A stretch of DNA of 64,000 nucleotides from Macrococcus epidermidis. Its GTDB lineage: Bacteria > Bacillota > Bacilli > Staphylococcales > Staphylococcaceae. The notes beneath the pieces were generated by a model. The model was not told the origin of the DNA. It saw only the letters and a list, made by a program, of their open reading frames with translations, and searched no databases. Shown here one piece after another: positions 47,655-59,830 of the stretch (its first letter is position 1; the number at the start of each line of letters is the position of its first letter). The DNA is taken from NCBI RefSeq assembly GCF_003259695.1, contig NZ_PZJH01000006.1:1-64000 (forward strand), written 5' to 3'. The translations under genes were made by a program, and so were the position numbers.

Positions 47655-49172
47655 TTATAACAATCCTATCCACTGCCAATACGTCGCACTAAATAACAGG
47701 ATAAGTAAGTAACCGATAATTGTTAATGCGATACCTGTTTTTAAGAAGTCTTTTACCGTAAATGTACCTGTACCATATGCCAACATGTTTTGTGGTGCTG
47801 ATACTGGTAATAAGAAGCCAAAGCTGATGACAAATTGCTGAATTAACACAAAACCAATAGCGTTATCTTTCAGTCCTAGTGTTGCAGTTAAGGCAATAAA
47901 CACTGGAATTAAGGCACTCGCTAAACTAGTAGCACTTGCAAAGCCTAAGTGAATGATAATGTTGAACAATGTAATTAAAGCGATTGTTGCAAGTAACGGC
48001 ATATGTTCTAACCCCATTAATCCAAACGTTTTATCACTTAGCCATTGGGCTGCTGTTGTTTGCAGTAATAAATTTCCTAGAGAGATACCGATCGCAAATA
48101 CAATGATCGTTCCCCATGGAATTAACTTCTCAACATCTTTCCACGTAAATACACCGACTTTAGGTGTTAACATAATCGCTAATGCTACTAGCGTAATAGA
48201 AGAAGAATCAATTGGGTGTAACTTCGCTTCTGTTGCCCAGAAGAATAATAATGCTACTGAAATAGCGATGAGTCGCCATTCTCTTGCAGTAACCGGACCA
48301 AGTTCAGCAAGTTGTTTCTTCACTAACTCTTTACCGCCTTCAATTTCTTTCGTTTCAGGCTTAATAACTGTGATCATAATGAAATATAAGGCAATTGACA
48401 TTAATATTGACCATGGTGCTGCATACATAAACCACTCACCCCAAGATACATCCTGGTTAAATTGTTTATTGATAAATCCCATAGCGACCATATTTTGTGC
48501 TGCACCTGTCTTTATACCTACGTTCCAGATAGACACTGCCTGAACAGCAGTAATAACAAGTAAGGCTGCGAGTCGTGATTCTTTTTTTGCACCAAATGCT
48601 GTTACCATACCTAATAAAATTGGTACTACAGCACCTGCTCTTGCCGTAGCTGAAGGCACAAAGAATGCGAGTATAATTGAAACAATGATCGAACCTGCTA
48701 CAACCGCATTTGTTTTATTACCAACTACAGATAAGACAAGTAATGCAAGACGTTTATGCAAATTGGTTACCTGCATTGCAGTTGCTAAGAATAACGCTGC
48801 TGCAACTAGTGCTACTGCAGAACTCGAGAATCCACTGAATGCAATTTTCAATGCATTTTGTGTTCCGAACATCGCATCTTCAGCTAATGGTTTCCCTGCT
48901 ACCATTGGGTTACCCATTGCTGCACCTAATTTTTGAATCGGACTAAAACCTATCAACATGATGATCAATGCTACGATCATCATACTGGAAACCGGATAAC
49001 TCACCGCTTCAGTGACCCACATAATCACTGCAAATGCTAAAATAGCAAGTGCCATCTTAGCCATAATCGGCAAATCTGCTGGTGTCGGTAGTAATATGAT
49101 AGCAATTAAGACGATAAAACTTAAAATAATCCAATACGGCTTTAAATTCAACTTCTTTTTAACTTCTTCCAT
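47655..49172 (-). CDS. DASS family (SLC13-like) anion symporter
   Basis: A 505-residue membrane protein with about 11-13 hydrophobic segments and the family blocks PVSSMMIVALIIM, FFVPSATARAGAVVPILL, GAAQNMVAMGF and LPVSAPQNMLAYGTG, the two SNT/SAPN-like substrate-binding loops. Relatives import dicarboxylates, citrate or sulfate with sodium. ATG 49172 has AAGGGGG upstream. The substrate is not settled. Confidence 0.85.
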   Translation of the reverse strand: MEEVKKKLNLKPYWIILSFIVLIAIILLPTPADLPIMAKMALAILAFAVIMWVTEAVSYPVSSMMIVALIIMLIGFSPIQKLGAAMGNPMVAGKPLAEDAMFGTQNALKIAFSGFSSSAVALVAAALFLATAMQVTNLHKRLALLVLSVVGNKTNAVVAGSIIVSIILAFFVPSATARAGAVVPILLGMVTAFGAKKESRLAALLVITAVQAVSIWNVGIKTGAAQNMVAMGFINKQFNQDVSWGEWFMYAAPWSILMSIALYFIMITVIKPETKEIEGGKELVKKQLAELGPVTAREWRLIAISVALLFFWATEAKLHPIDSSSITLVALAIMLTPKVGVFTWKDVEKLIPWGTIIVFAIGISLGNLLLQTTAAQWLSDKTFGLMGLEHMPLLATIALITLFNIIIHLGFASATSLASALIPVFIALTATLGLKDNAIGFVLIQQFVISFGFLLPVSAPQNMLAYGTGTFTVKDFLKTGIALTIIGYLLILLFSATYWQWIGLL

Positions 49173-49249
49173 AGTAGAAGCCCCCTTAACTTTATTCAAT
49201 CCTATTGTATCATGTTCTGTGAAAACGGTAACAATGTTCACAAAATCTA

Positions 49250-51379
49250 CTAAAGATTTAAGTTTTTTAAAGCGTCTGCAAATGGATTGTTAATCGGTTC
49301 TTCCTCTTTTTTCATATACTTCTTCATTTCATTTTTCGATACTTTACCAGTTTTACGTGATTTAAATCGTTTATCCATTTGTTCCTGCGTTTCACGGAAA
49401 CCACAAATACAACTGTACATCGCTTTCGGACCTTTACCATGTAACGTTAATTTCTTTTTACATTCAGGACAGCGTGCATTTGTTTTGCGTTGCACATTCT
49501 TTTTCGTGCCACATGTTGGATCCTGACAAACGAGCATCTTACCATTACGCGTCTTTTTCTCCAACATGAATTTACCACACGTTGGACATTCTGTTGTCGT
49601 CAAATTATCGTGTTTAAATTTATCTTCACTTGATTTAATCTCATCGATAATCTCTTTCGTGAATTTGCGCATCTCACCTATAAATTTATTTTTATCATAT
49701 TTATTTTTCTCAATTAACGTGAGCTTATGTTCCCAATCAGCCGTAAGTTCTGGTGATTTCAACGCATTTGGTGCAAGTTCTAACAATTGTCGTCCTTTAT
49801 TCGTCACTTTAATATTGCCATTAAAGTTCTCTATCGCATTTAAATTATAAAGTTTTTCTATAATATCTGCACGCGTGGCAACGGTACCAATACCACCAGC
49901 AGATTTGAGCGTTGATTGTGCTGTCTTATCAATCTCAAATATGCTACTTGGATTTTCCATCGCTTTTAATAATGTGCCTTCATTTAAATATGGAGGTGGC
50001 TCAGTTTCATGCGTTGTTTTATTAATTTTAATGTTTTCTAAAGTCGTGCCTTTTACGAAACGATGATGTTTTTCTAAAGAAGCTTGATGATTTAATGCCT
50101 TAAATCCTAATGTTACAGTTTGTTCCTGTTTCGCTACAAAAATAGACCCACCAATATTTACAGTGACTTTTTGTTCTGCGTAGACATTCGGTGGTAATAA
50201 ATTGCTTAAAAAACGTTCCGCTATCAACATATAGATATTTTGCTCTCGTCCACTTAAGCTATCAAGATTTACACGCACTTCTGTCGGTACAATCGCATGA
50301 TGATCACTTACTTTAGCGTTATTGATAAAATGGCTGCCGCCTTTGATTGGTGACTTTAATAATTCAACAACTTGTGTACGATATTCAGTTGATGAAAGTG
50401 AAGCTACACGATCTTTTAATGTACTTACCATATCAGTCGTTAAATAGTTTGAATCAGTACGTGGATAAGTCACAAGTTTATGTGATTCATATAAATTTTG
50501 CATCGTGCTTAACGTTTCTTTAGCAGAATATTTAAATCTGCGATATGCGTCTTGCTGCAAAGAAGTTAAATCATATAGCTTACCTGGATATCGTTTCTTC
50601 TCGTTCGTTACAACATCGCTTATAACTGCTTTTTCGGTTTGCAATGCTTTAATAAGTTCGTCTACAACTGTTTCATCAAAGATTCTATTTGGTGACTGCC
50701 AGTTAAAAGTCACCCCATCAACAACAATATTTAAACCATAATATTTTCTTGGTTGAAATTGATTGATAGCATCTTGTCTGATTTTCACCATTTGTAATGT
50801 AGGCGTTTGTACACGTCCAGTTGAAAGTTGCGCATCATATTTCGTCGTCAAAGCACGTGTTGCATTAATACCAACAATCCAGTCTGCCTCACTACGCGCA
50901 AGTGCGGCTTGATATAAACCATGATACGCACTCCCCGGCTTTAGCTTTTTAAATCCTTCACGGATTGCTCCATCTGTAACTGATGAAATCCATAAACGTT
51001 TAACAGGTTTATTCCCTTTACATTTCTCTAATATTAAACGCGCTACAAGCTCTCCTTCACGACCCGCATCTGTCGCGATGATTACTTCATTCACATCTTG
51101 ACGTTCAATCTGACTTTTTACGACGTTAAACTGCTTACGCGTCTTACCGATTACTACTGATTTCATACGTTCAGGTAATATCGGAAGATCTTTCATATCC
51201 CAAGTCTTATATTTACTATCATATTGCTCAGGGTCTGCATTCGTCACTAAATGCCCTAACGCCCATGTTACGATATACTGATTGTTCTCCATATATCCAT
51301 TTTTCTTTTGATTACAATTCAATACACGCGCTATATCACGTGCTACTGAAGGCTTTTCAGCAAGTACTACTGATTTCAT
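49250..51379 (-). CDS. topB: DNA topoisomerase III
   Basis: A 709-residue type IA topoisomerase. TOPRIM motifs: [14 protein letters not shown] and [12 protein letters not shown]. Active tyrosine in [11 protein letters not shown] (about residue 310). The C terminus has two zinc-ribbon-like segments ([12 protein letters not shown]...CQDPTC and CPECKKKLT...CICGF). It decatenates DNA during recombination and replication. Its position near the ribosomal cluster is normal for staphylococci. Confidence 0.95.
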   Translation of the reverse strand: MKSVVLAEKPSVARDIARVLNCNQKKNGYMENNQYIVTWALGHLVTNADPEQYDSKYKTWDMKDLPILPERMKSVVIGKTRKQFNVVKSQIERQDVNEVIIATDAGREGELVARLILEKCKGNKPVKRLWISSVTDGAIREGFKKLKPGSAYHGLYQAALARSEADWIVGINATRALTTKYDAQLSTGRVQTPTLQMVKIRQDAINQFQPRKYYGLNIVVDGVTFNWQSPNRIFDETVVDELIKALQTEKAVISDVVTNEKKRYPGKLYDLTSLQQDAYRRFKYSAKETLSTMQNLYESHKLVTYPRTDSNYLTTDMVSTLKDRVASLSSTEYRTQVVELLKSPIKGGSHFINNAKVSDHHAIVPTEVRVNLDSLSGREQNIYMLIAERFLSNLLPPNVYAEQKVTVNIGGSIFVAKQEQTVTLGFKALNHQASLEKHHRFVKGTTLENIKINKTTHETEPPPYLNEGTLLKAMENPSSIFEIDKTAQSTLKSAGGIGTVATRADIIEKLYNLNAIENFNGNIKVTNKGRQLLELAPNALKSPELTADWEHKLTLIEKNKYDKNKFIGEMRKFTKEIIDEIKSSEDKFKHDNLTTTECPTCGKFMLEKKTRNGKMLVCQDPTCGTKKNVQRKTNARCPECKKKLTLHGKGPKAMYSCICGFRETQEQMDKRFKSRKTGKVSKNEMKKYMKKEEEPINNPFADALKNLNL

Positions 51380-51456
51380 ATTATCCGTCCTATTCTCTTT
51401 TGATTTCTTAAATTATAACAGATTTTTAGAATCATCTGTTTTTTTGATATTTACAA

Positions 51457-51485
51457 TTGTTATTTAATAATGACTCCGTTATGCT
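51457..51485 (+). promoter_or_regulatory. SigA-type promoter of the HAD/GNAT pair
   Basis: TTGTTA (51457-51462) and TATGCT (51480-51485) are separated by 17 bases and lie 25 bases before the start codon of the HAD gene. Confidence 0.5.
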
Positions 51486-51509
51486 TAAATAAAATAAGGA
51501 GGGGATGTA

Positions 51510-52322
51510 ATGAAGTCACTTCATTTCCCGGAAAATGTTGAATACTTGATCTGTTCGGATTTTGACGAAACGTTTTTCGCACATGATTTAAGTAATCCTG
51601 AAGATGTACTCGCCTTAGACGCATTTTTAGAACAAAATGTTGTAGCTAAAAGAATTCTTTTCGGCATTATTTCTGCAAGCACTAAAGAAATGATAGAAGC
51701 TTGTTTTGAAAAAGGAAATTACAGACACTATCCACATTTTATTTCGACTAACTCAGGCACTGAGATATATTATGTAAAAAATAATAGACTGATTAGAGAT
51801 GAAACATATCATAATAAATTTCAACAATTAAATTTTGATAAAAGCGTCATTCTCAATATAGAAGAACAACTTAAACAACAAAATATAGACCTTATCACAC
51901 AAATCCCTTTTGAAAATGCACCATTTTCTCGTAACTATTATTATCGTTCATTAGGAGATCTGGATACTGAAAATATTGATTTAATTAAGGCAACTGGTAA
52001 AAAACATAATTTTATCGTTAACGTCAGCAAGTGTAACCCTAAAATTGGTGATCCGGAAAATCATTACGATGTAGATTTTTATCCATCTATTGCCGGTAAA
52101 CATGCAGTAGTGCAGTATTTAATGGAAAAATTCAATGTTGATAAAGACCATACCTTTGCTTTTGGCGATAGCGGGAACGACTTATTAATGCTAAACAGTG
52201 TCAAACATGGGTATTTAGTAAGTAACGCAACTGAAGAAGCAAAATCTAAATATAAACACCATACCAATTCACCATATAATAGAGGCATATTAGAAGGACT
52301 ACAGCATTATTTCAAGGAGTGA
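51510..52322 (+). CDS. HAD-superfamily (IIB) phosphatase
   Basis: A 270-residue protein: motif I CSDFDETFFAHDL (nucleophile Asp, residues 16-20), motif II in FGIISASTKEM, and motif IV FAFGDSGNDLLML. The cap domain inserted between motifs II and III is of the C2B type, as in sucrose-phosphate-phosphatase-like proteins. The sugar-phosphate or nucleotide substrate is unknown. It overlaps or abuts the acetyltransferase gene, so the two may act together. Confidence 0.82.
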   Translation: MKSLHFPENVEYLICSDFDETFFAHDLSNPEDVLALDAFLEQNVVAKRILFGIISASTKEMIEACFEKGNYRHYPHFISTNSGTEIYYVKNNRLIRDETYHNKFQQLNFDKSVILNIEEQLKQQNIDLITQIPFENAPFSRNYYYRSLGDLDTENIDLIKATGKKHNFIVNVSKCNPKIGDPENHYDVDFYPSIAGKHAVVQYLMEKFNVDKDHTFAFGDSGNDLLMLNSVKHGYLVSNATEEAKSKYKHHTNSPYNRGILEGLQHYFKE

Positions 52323-52327
52323 AAGAC

Positions 52328-53179
52328 TTGTACATTTCTCAAATGAAAGATATACAATTATTAGCTGATTTCTTGTTCCAACTAAACCAGGATAGTAAAC
52401 ACCACGTAGGAAACATACGTGTCACAAAACAAAGTATTATCGATCAACTTAATAATATTGATCCGGAAGATATGTTACAAATTACTGAGGGTGATGAAAT
52501 CATCGCCGCATTTGGTATGGAACATATTAATGAAACTGAAGCAAATATTCTTGGTCCAATTACTACAAAAACAGATAAAGAAACCCTTAATATGATAGAT
52601 GTCATGTGGCAGGATTTCTTACGCAATCATCCAAGTACAACAACGTATTATTTCAGTTTCCATGAAGAACATCGATTTGGTCAGGCTGTTATGAAACATC
52701 TCCGCACTCAATATTTAGGCACAACATATACGATGGAAGCTGAAGAAAATAAAACGACAGCTATCGCACCACAAATCATCAAGTATAAACCTATTTATAA
52801 AAAAAGTTTTACTCGTCTTATGAAAGATTTACAGGTAGACTATAAAGCTAAATGCGAGAAGATATTATCTACAGTTGGACAATCACATGAACTATACCTT
52901 TATTTAAATGAAGGACTTGTTAAAGCTTGTATATGGATTCAAATCAACGACGATGATGTTTGTAATATCGAATATTTAGCGACACATCCACAGTACCGAA
53001 ATAAAGGTATCGGTCATGAGCTTGTGTCTTTTGCCGTAGATCATGCCTTCAACAAACATCACGCAAAGCGCGTACAGATTTCCGTGAAAAGCAAACGTGA
53101 AAAGAATATCGCTTTCTATGAAGCGATTGGATTTAAGAAAATCAATGAAATGAATCATTTTAAATATACACTGGATTAG
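52328..53179 (+). CDS. GNAT family N-acetyltransferase, two-domain
   Basis: A 283-residue protein. The C-terminal half has a clear GNAT domain with NIEYLATHPQYRNKGIGHEL (acetyl-CoA loop) and SVKSKREKNIAFYEAIGFKK. The N-terminal half (about residues 1-130) is GNAT-like but lacks an obvious loop. TTG 52328 is preferred because AAGGAG at 52314-52319 is 8 bases away; GTG 52319 would overlap it. Confidence 0.72.
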   Translation: MYISQMKDIQLLADFLFQLNQDSKHHVGNIRVTKQSIIDQLNNIDPEDMLQITEGDEIIAAFGMEHINETEANILGPITTKTDKETLNMIDVMWQDFLRNHPSTTTYYFSFHEEHRFGQAVMKHLRTQYLGTTYTMEAEENKTTAIAPQIIKYKPIYKKSFTRLMKDLQVDYKAKCEKILSTVGQSHELYLYLNEGLVKACIWIQINDDDVCNIEYLATHPQYRNKGIGHELVSFAVDHAFNKHHAKRVQISVKSKREKNIAFYEAIGFKKINEMNHFKYTLD

Positions 53180-53277
53180 AACAAATCATTGAAATGAATA
53201 TATTGAAATCGGGGTAGATTTTATAAACTATTTTTTAGTTAATAAAGTTACCTCGATTTTTTCGATTACAGGCTGTT

Positions 53278-53303
53278 GTTTTAGTAAAAATAATAAAGGG
53301 TAA
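53278..53303 (+). promoter_or_regulatory. SigB-type promoter upstream of glcU-gdh
   Basis: GTTTTA (53278-53283), 14 bases, then GGGTAA (53298-53303) is a full match to the staphylococcal SigB consensus GTTTWW-N(12-15)-GGGWAW. It lies 37 bases before the glcU start, so general stress may drive this operon. Confidence 0.65.
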
Positions 53304-53339
53304 AAGATAGTTATCGATATAGAGAGAAGGAGTGAATAT

Positions 53340-54994
<1,655 letters not shown>

Positions 54995-55002
54995 AAAATT
55001 AT

Positions 55003-55035
55003 GAGCGTAAGACAAAGTTAATTTGTCCTACGCTC
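55003..55035. terminator. terminator after gdh
   Basis: GAGCGTA-GACAAA pairs with TTTGTC-TACGCTC, followed by TTCTTTTATA. It also lies just after the convergent AEC transporter gene. Confidence 0.8.
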
Positions 55036-55040
55036 TTCTT

Positions 55041-55946
55041 TTATAGCATTATCAACTGAAATATATACAGGATCACAATCGATATCACTATCGTAATATT
55101 TGTTATCATACTGATCAGTGGAATGGTCTTATATTTAAATTCAATTGCATACGGAATAATCGCCACACCTATCGGTAATAGCCAACCAATAAGTAGAGTC
55201 GTTCTAAACATCTCATTAAACGGTAATAAGAAGTAACAAATCGCACCGACAAATGCCCCTAATCCATAATGGAACGCTAAGTATTTCATTGCAATCGGTA
55301 AGTAATACTTATCGATTTTAAAGTTTAAAAAGACACCTAATAAAATCATGGATAACGGTAGATTGGCTTTTGATATGATTTCAAAGAAATCCAGCACTTG
55401 AGACGGTAATTTAAAGTGAATCACATTAAATATCAGCATGATGATATATGTCATTAACGGTACGGTCTTTAAAATACTCATCAATAAATATCTAATATCA
55501 AACGTGTCTCCCCCTTCACTAAAGTAACTGCCGACAAAGTAAGTTACACCAAACATCATAATAGATCCACCGATATCAAACATTCCAAAGTACAGTAATC
55601 CTTTAGCACCAAACATCTGCTCAACCAGTGGATAAGCAAATAATCCAATATTAAAAGCTGAAGCCATCATACCTACTGAGCCACGAATTTGATTATTATA
55701 TTTCAGAAACAAAAGGATTGCTAAAAATTTTGCGATGACTGCATATATAATCATGATAATCGGAAGCATAATCAATGATGCATCAATTTCTACCCCGCTT
55801 AAAGTCACAATCACAAGGGAAGGTAATGTTACATTCATCACTAAAGTAGCGAGTACTCTTCCATCTTCTTCTTTTAAATATTTTAGCTTTTTCAAAATAT
55901 ATCCGAGCATAATCAAAGCGATAATCATAATAAAGCTTTGTGTCAT
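55041..55946 (-). CDS. AEC family (auxin efflux carrier-like) transporter
   Basis: A 301-residue protein with ten membrane segments and AEC blocks LGYILKKLKYLKEEDGRVLA and NVTLPSLVIVTLSG near the start, a central cytoplasmic loop and LPLSMILLGVFLN in the second half. Relatives export organic acids or malate. It lies 26 bases after the phosphatase gene on the same strand. Confidence 0.85.
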   Translation of the reverse strand: MTQSFIMIIALIMLGYILKKLKYLKEEDGRVLATLVMNVTLPSLVIVTLSGVEIDASLIMLPIIMIIYAVIAKFLAILLFLKYNNQIRGSVGMMASAFNIGLFAYPLVEQMFGAKGLLYFGMFDIGGSIMMFGVTYFVGSYFSEGGDTFDIRYLLMSILKTVPLMTYIIMLIFNVIHFKLPSQVLDFFEIISKANLPLSMILLGVFLNFKIDKYYLPIAMKYLAFHYGLGAFVGAICYFLLPFNEMFRTTLLIGWLLPIGVAIIPYAIEFKYKTIPLISMITNITIVISIVILYIFQLIML

Positions 55947-55972
55947 GATAAACCTTCTCTCTTAATAGCTTG

Positions 55973-57055
55973 TTACAATACTTCTTCAGGTACCCAACCA
56001 GTAATACCATCTTTCATAATAAGTGTATACCCTAAGTATGAATCATCAATGATAGCAACTTCTTCTCCAATTGATACATCCATGAAATAATCGGTGTAAT
56101 CATCTTTTAGACGGTAGCCATCTTCAATTGCTTTAATAAATTCTGTCTTTACCATAAAGTCTATTCCTGTATGTATGTGTTTTGCCTGCGTGAAATATTC
56201 ATCCCCATCAAATACTTCTATTTCAAAATGCGGATAAGTAAACGTATGTGGCTCCTGATAGGCCACTTCGAAATCCTGAATTACAACCTCTCTCTTATAA
56301 TCATCTACCGCCAAAGTATTTAATGTGTATGCATCATCTGTATATTCAATGATTAACGCGTTAAGTTGGCCACTATATTTCACTTGATTGCCACCATCGA
56401 TATCAATGATACGTGACGCTTCATTTATCTTAATGTTGTTATTCATAAGTCCATCTTCAACAAAGTTACATGTCGGAAAATGACCGACCACAACCATTTT
56501 TTCAGCATCATGCGTTGCATTATAGAAATATGGCATGTTCAGTGCGTTATAACGAGACGTATTCATATAATCATATTGGTCTATACCTGCATGTACAAAT
56601 ATGAAATCTTCTGTTTCAATCATTAAAGGTAAATCACGAACGATATCATGAATGTAACTAAAATGCTTACGCACGTCCTTAGCCATATCACTTTGTGATT
56701 CATAATCATCCAGTGTCTTACCGAGTTTATCCAGCGCTTCATGTACAAGTGTATGACGGCGTTTCATATAATTGTACAAATAATCTTCTTCTAATTCATC
56801 GAAGATACAGTCACAATTCCCGAGAACCATGTGAACATGTTCATTTTTCAATAATTCTCCTACAAATTCAACGAGTGCTATACTTTTAGGACCTTTATCG
56901 ATAATATCACCTAAAATAATGAGCCGATCATCTTCTGTATACGCTACTTTTAAAAGCAAATCTTTAAATAAATCTATATTGCCATGAATATCTGAGACAA
57001 CGATTGTACGTCTATCTTTAATTGACATTGTCATGTAGTTATCTTTAATCTTCAT
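55973..57055 (-). CDS. metallophosphoesterase with C-terminal SH3-like domain
   Basis: A 360-residue protein. Residues 15-200 contain the calcineurin-like metal motifs SDIHGNIDLF, LGDIIDKGPKS, LGNCD and VGHFPT. After about 100 residues of unclear fold, the last 60 (GEEVAIIDDSYLGYTLIMKD, GITGWVPEEVL) look like an SH3b domain. It is a serine/threonine or dinucleotide phosphatase by family. The start overlaps the YbaK gene by 11 bases. Confidence 0.82.
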   Translation of the reverse strand: MKIKDNYMTMSIKDRRTIVVSDIHGNIDLFKDLLLKVAYTEDDRLIILGDIIDKGPKSIALVEFVGELLKNEHVHMVLGNCDCIFDELEEDYLYNYMKRRHTLVHEALDKLGKTLDDYESQSDMAKDVRKHFSYIHDIVRDLPLMIETEDFIFVHAGIDQYDYMNTSRYNALNMPYFYNATHDAEKMVVVGHFPTCNFVEDGLMNNNIKINEASRIIDIDGGNQVKYSGQLNALIIEYTDDAYTLNTLAVDDYKREVVIQDFEVAYQEPHTFTYPHFEIEVFDGDEYFTQAKHIHTGIDFMVKTEFIKAIEDGYRLKDDYTDYFMDVSIGEEVAIIDDSYLGYTLIMKDGITGWVPEEVL

Positions 57056-57527
57056 CGGTAATCCGACTCACTTTCGCATTGATTAATTGTATGAGTTCAT
57101 CTACATTAACTTTCATCTGGATACCTATTTGCCCTGCACTGACAATAATTTTCTCATGTGTTTGAGCAGATGCATCAATTACAGTGGGAAATTGTTTTTT
57201 CATACCTACCGGTGAACAGCCACCACGAATATAACCTGTTGTTTTTTCTAGATTTTTTACAGCAAGCATTTCTAACTTCTTCTCACCAACTACTTTACTG
57301 ATAGCTTTAATATTGAGCGTTGCTTCAACTGGAATAACAGCGACATAATAATTATTTTTACCTTGTAGTACTAATGTTTTATATACTTCTTCAACTGGTT
57401 GGCCAATTTTATTCGCTACGGTAATCCCATCAACTTGATCTTCTTCTATCGAATATGTGAACGTTTCATAAGAAATTTTCTTTTGATCAAGTTTTCTTAA
57501 TGCGTTTGTTTTTACTTTTTTACTCAT
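57045..57527 (-). CDS. ybaK: YbaK/EbsC family Cys-tRNA(Pro)/Cys-tRNA(Cys) deacylase
   Basis: A 160-residue protein with KTLVLQGKNNYYVAVIPVE, the catalytic Lys region in VGEKKLEML, GCSPVGMKKQFPTVID and the GYIRGG block of the family. It clears Cys mischarged onto tRNA-Pro. ATG 57527 (MSKKV) is 7 bases from GGAGG and is preferred over the upstream ATG, which is too close. Confidence 0.88.
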   Translation of the reverse strand: MSKKVKTNALRKLDQKKISYETFTYSIEEDQVDGITVANKIGQPVEEVYKTLVLQGKNNYYVAVIPVEATLNIKAISKVVGEKKLEMLAVKNLEKTTGYIRGGCSPVGMKKQFPTVIDASAQTHEKIIVSAGQIGIQMKVNVDELIQLINAKVSRITDED

Positions 57528-57604
57528 ATACATGCCTCCAATATTCTTGTCACTTTATAATATACCACTTTTCATGTATATTTCTTTTAGAAGGGGGTTT
57601 TTAT

Positions 57605-58078
57605 ATGACATATAAAGTTGTATCGCTCGGCGCATTTTATCTTAGTGGTTTAAAAAGAGAATTCACTACCGAAACAATGGGAGAAATCAAACCACTCTGG
57701 GATGAGCTTGAACACAACGGCACACTTGCTGACTTACAAAAATTAAATGATGTAGATACTTTAAAAGGTCACATCGGTGCATGCATTAAAACAGAACCAT
57801 CTGAACATTTAAATTACTTAATTTCAGTTGCGACTAAAGAACCGCATGAAAATTACGAAACAGCTTATATCCCTGCGTCTGAATGGGTTGTATTTGATGC
57901 AATCGGTCCCATTCCAACAGCTATTCAGGAAACATTTGAGTATATTTACGGTACTTGGTTTAAAGATGCACCATTCAGACCATTGCAAACTGCTGATTTA
58001 GAATTCTACCCGCTAAATATGAATTTTGAAACCGATAACCCGAAAGTAGAAATCTGGATACCTGTAGAAAGGAAGTAA
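57605..58078 (+). CDS. GyrI-like/AraC effector-binding domain protein
   Basis: A 157-residue protein: TYKVVSLGAFYLSGLKREFT at the start, a central strand-rich part and the end YPLNMNFETDNPKVEIWIPV, the usual finish of the GyrI-like small-molecule-binding domain. No DNA-binding part is present. ATG 57605 has GAAGGGGG upstream. It is followed by the SE1832-like gene. Confidence 0.82.
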   Translation: MTYKVVSLGAFYLSGLKREFTTETMGEIKPLWDELEHNGTLADLQKLNDVDTLKGHIGACIKTEPSEHLNYLISVATKEPHENYETAYIPASEWVVFDAIGPIPTAIQETFEYIYGTWFKDAPFRPLQTADLEFYPLNMNFETDNPKVEIWIPVERK

Positions 58079-58081
58079 ATA

Positions 58082-58240
58082 ATGAATTTAGAACAACAAT
58101 TATTAGAACTTAAAGAAGAATATATAAGAATCCAAAACGATTTAGAGAAGGTTGAATCAACCGGTCAATCTTCACCTAAATTAGAACAAAAGCTTGTTGA
58201 AATCGAAAAAGCAATACAGGAAACACGCGATAAAATGTAA
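58082..58240 (+). CDS. SE1832 family small protein
   Basis: A 52-residue coiled-coil protein, MNLEQQLLELKEEYIRIQND to IQETRDKM. It is nearly all charged heptads. The SE1832 family is found across staphylococci and relatives and has unknown function. It follows the GyrI-like gene by 3 bases with a GGAAG site. Confidence 0.78.
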   Translation: MNLEQQLLELKEEYIRIQNDLEKVESTGQSSPKLEQKLVEIEKAIQETRDKM

Positions 58241-58248
58241 TGCGATCT

Positions 58249-58274
58249 GTCACGGTAAAAAACCGTGACTTTTT
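58249..58274 (+). terminator. terminator after the SE1832-like gene
   Basis: GTCACGGT pairs with ACCGTGAC around AAAAA and is followed by TTTTT. Confidence 0.85.
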
Positions 58275-58335
58275 ATATTCTTTTCCACTATTATTCGTTA
58301 CAATATATGTATTAAATTTTTTTTGGAGTGACTTT

Positions 58336-59481
58336 ATGAACAAACAAATCAAATTACTTATGGCAATTCAGTTTTTTATATATTTTGGCTTTAGCATTGT
58401 TATTCCTGTAATCCCGGCACTTGTTCATAGTATGCACTTAAATGCATTTCATATGGGATTATTGCTAGCCAGTTATTCAATATTTTCATTTTTAGCCGCA
58501 CCATTTTGGGGATATCTATCAGATAAAATTGGCCGTAAAAAAATATTGTTCATCGGACTTATCGGATTTACATTAAGCTTCTTTTTGTTCGGTCTTTTTA
58601 TCGATAACCTGGCAATGCTCTATACTGCACGTGTTATAGGTGGTATCTTCTCCGGTGCTTGTTTCTCAACGACAACAAGCATGGTGAGTGATATGACAAG
58701 TGAAGAAGAACGTAATAAATATATGGGACTCATGGGAATGATGATTGGACTTGGTTTCATCTTCGGTCCTGCAGTTGGTGGCTTGTTATCCGGCATCAGT
58801 TATCAGGTGCCATACTTTGTCACAAGTGCCATACTGGTACTAATTGCAATATTATCAATGCTAACTTTACAGGAAACTTATCACGGAAACAGTGCGAAAG
58901 AAACTGAGCTAGGTACTTCAAAAATGCTGACACCACAAATTATATTCATCTTAATCTCAACTTTTATCGTTATGTTTACGATGAGTGGTATGGAAAGTAC
59001 TTTCCAGCTCTTTGAAATTGAGAAAATAAATATCACAACTACTCAAATGGGTCTTCTTTTTATGATCGGTGGATTGATCAATGCCGGTCTCCAAGGTGGT
59101 TATTTACGTAAAGTAAAAGATGGGAAAGAAAAACCTGTTATTATTACAGGTCAGATATTAACAGTTATCGCATTTATCCTATTACCATTCTCTATGAATT
59201 TATGGTATGCAGGACTATGTTTAGTACTTCTAATGGCTGGTAACGCATTAGTTAGAACGTTGCTTACAAGCAGATTGACTAAAGAAGGCAATCGTAGTAA
59301 TATGGGTAAACTCACTTCTATCAGTTACAGTATGGATAGCTTAGGACGTATTCTTGGTCCACTTGCTTTTACCGGAATTTTATCAAAACAAATTGATGCA
59401 CCATTTTATTTCGGTGCAATAATGACAGTTATAGGTACAATCGTCTTAATGATGTACTTTAAGAAAGGACGTACAGTATGA
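58336..59481 (+). CDS. MFS multidrug efflux transporter, NorA/TetA-like
   Basis: A 381-residue transporter with 12 membrane segments. It shows the family blocks GFSIVIPVIPALVHSMHL, APFWGYLSDKIGRKK (motif A) and RVIGGIFSGACFSTTTSM with GLIGIIGPAVGG-like motif C (LGFIFGPAVGGLLSG). These place it with DHA1 drug:H+ antiporters. ATG 58336 has TTGGAGTG upstream. It overlaps the small membrane gene after it by 4 bases. Confidence 0.85.
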   Translation: MNKQIKLLMAIQFFIYFGFSIVIPVIPALVHSMHLNAFHMGLLLASYSIFSFLAAPFWGYLSDKIGRKKILFIGLIGFTLSFFLFGLFIDNLAMLYTARVIGGIFSGACFSTTTSMVSDMTSEEERNKYMGLMGMMIGLGFIFGPAVGGLLSGISYQVPYFVTSAILVLIAILSMLTLQETYHGNSAKETELGTSKMLTPQIIFILISTFIVMFTMSGMESTFQLFEIEKINITTTQMGLLFMIGGLINAGLQGGYLRKVKDGKEKPVIITGQILTVIAFILLPFSMNLWYAGLCLVLLMAGNALVRTLLTSRLTKEGNRSNMGKLTSISYSMDSLGRILGPLAFTGILSKQIDAPFYFGAIMTVIGTIVLMMYFKKGRTV

Positions 59482-59798
59482 TTTTTTTAATCACTTTGTT
59501 CACATTGATGTATCTTATTGTAAGTTACACGAGTATCTATCATCTTAAATTGAATATATTAAATATATTACGTATTATATTAGGATTAGGGTATTGCTTC
59601 TTTATATTTACATCTGTAATGCATATCCCGGGAAATATGAAGTTCTGGATTACATTACTTGCGATATGTTTATTAATGAATATTGAAATCGCAGCTTATA
59701 AACATAAATTTAATGATTCAAAAGCAAAAAGAATTCTAGATATTTTTTCACTTGTTATCGCTTTAATGGTTATTGTGATTATAGCCATATATATTTAA
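59478..59798 (+). CDS. small membrane protein, unknown function
   Basis: A 106-residue protein with four hydrophobic segments (about residues 3-18, 30-48, 54-68 and 88-105). It overlaps the end of the transporter gene by 4 bases, so it is translationally coupled. No family is recognised. Confidence 0.7.
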   Translation: MIFLITLFTLMYLIVSYTSIYHLKLNILNILRIILGLGYCFFIFTSVMHIPGNMKFWITLLAICLLMNIEIAAYKHKFNDSKAKRILDIFSLVIALMVIVIIAIYI

Positions 59799-59824
59799 AC
59801 AGGATGCCAAAATAGCATCCTGTT
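59798..59824. terminator. bidirectional terminator
   Basis: AACAGGATGC pairs with GCATCCTGTT around CAAAATA, with T runs on both sides. It serves the small membrane gene (plus) and the aminotransferase (minus). Confidence 0.9.
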
Positions 59825-59830
59825 TTTTTA

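Noticed and set aside
48000-51000. Long plus-strand open frames opposite the DASS and topB genes
   Set aside because: They are antisense shadows of well-conserved genes, lack ribosome binding sites and resemble no protein.
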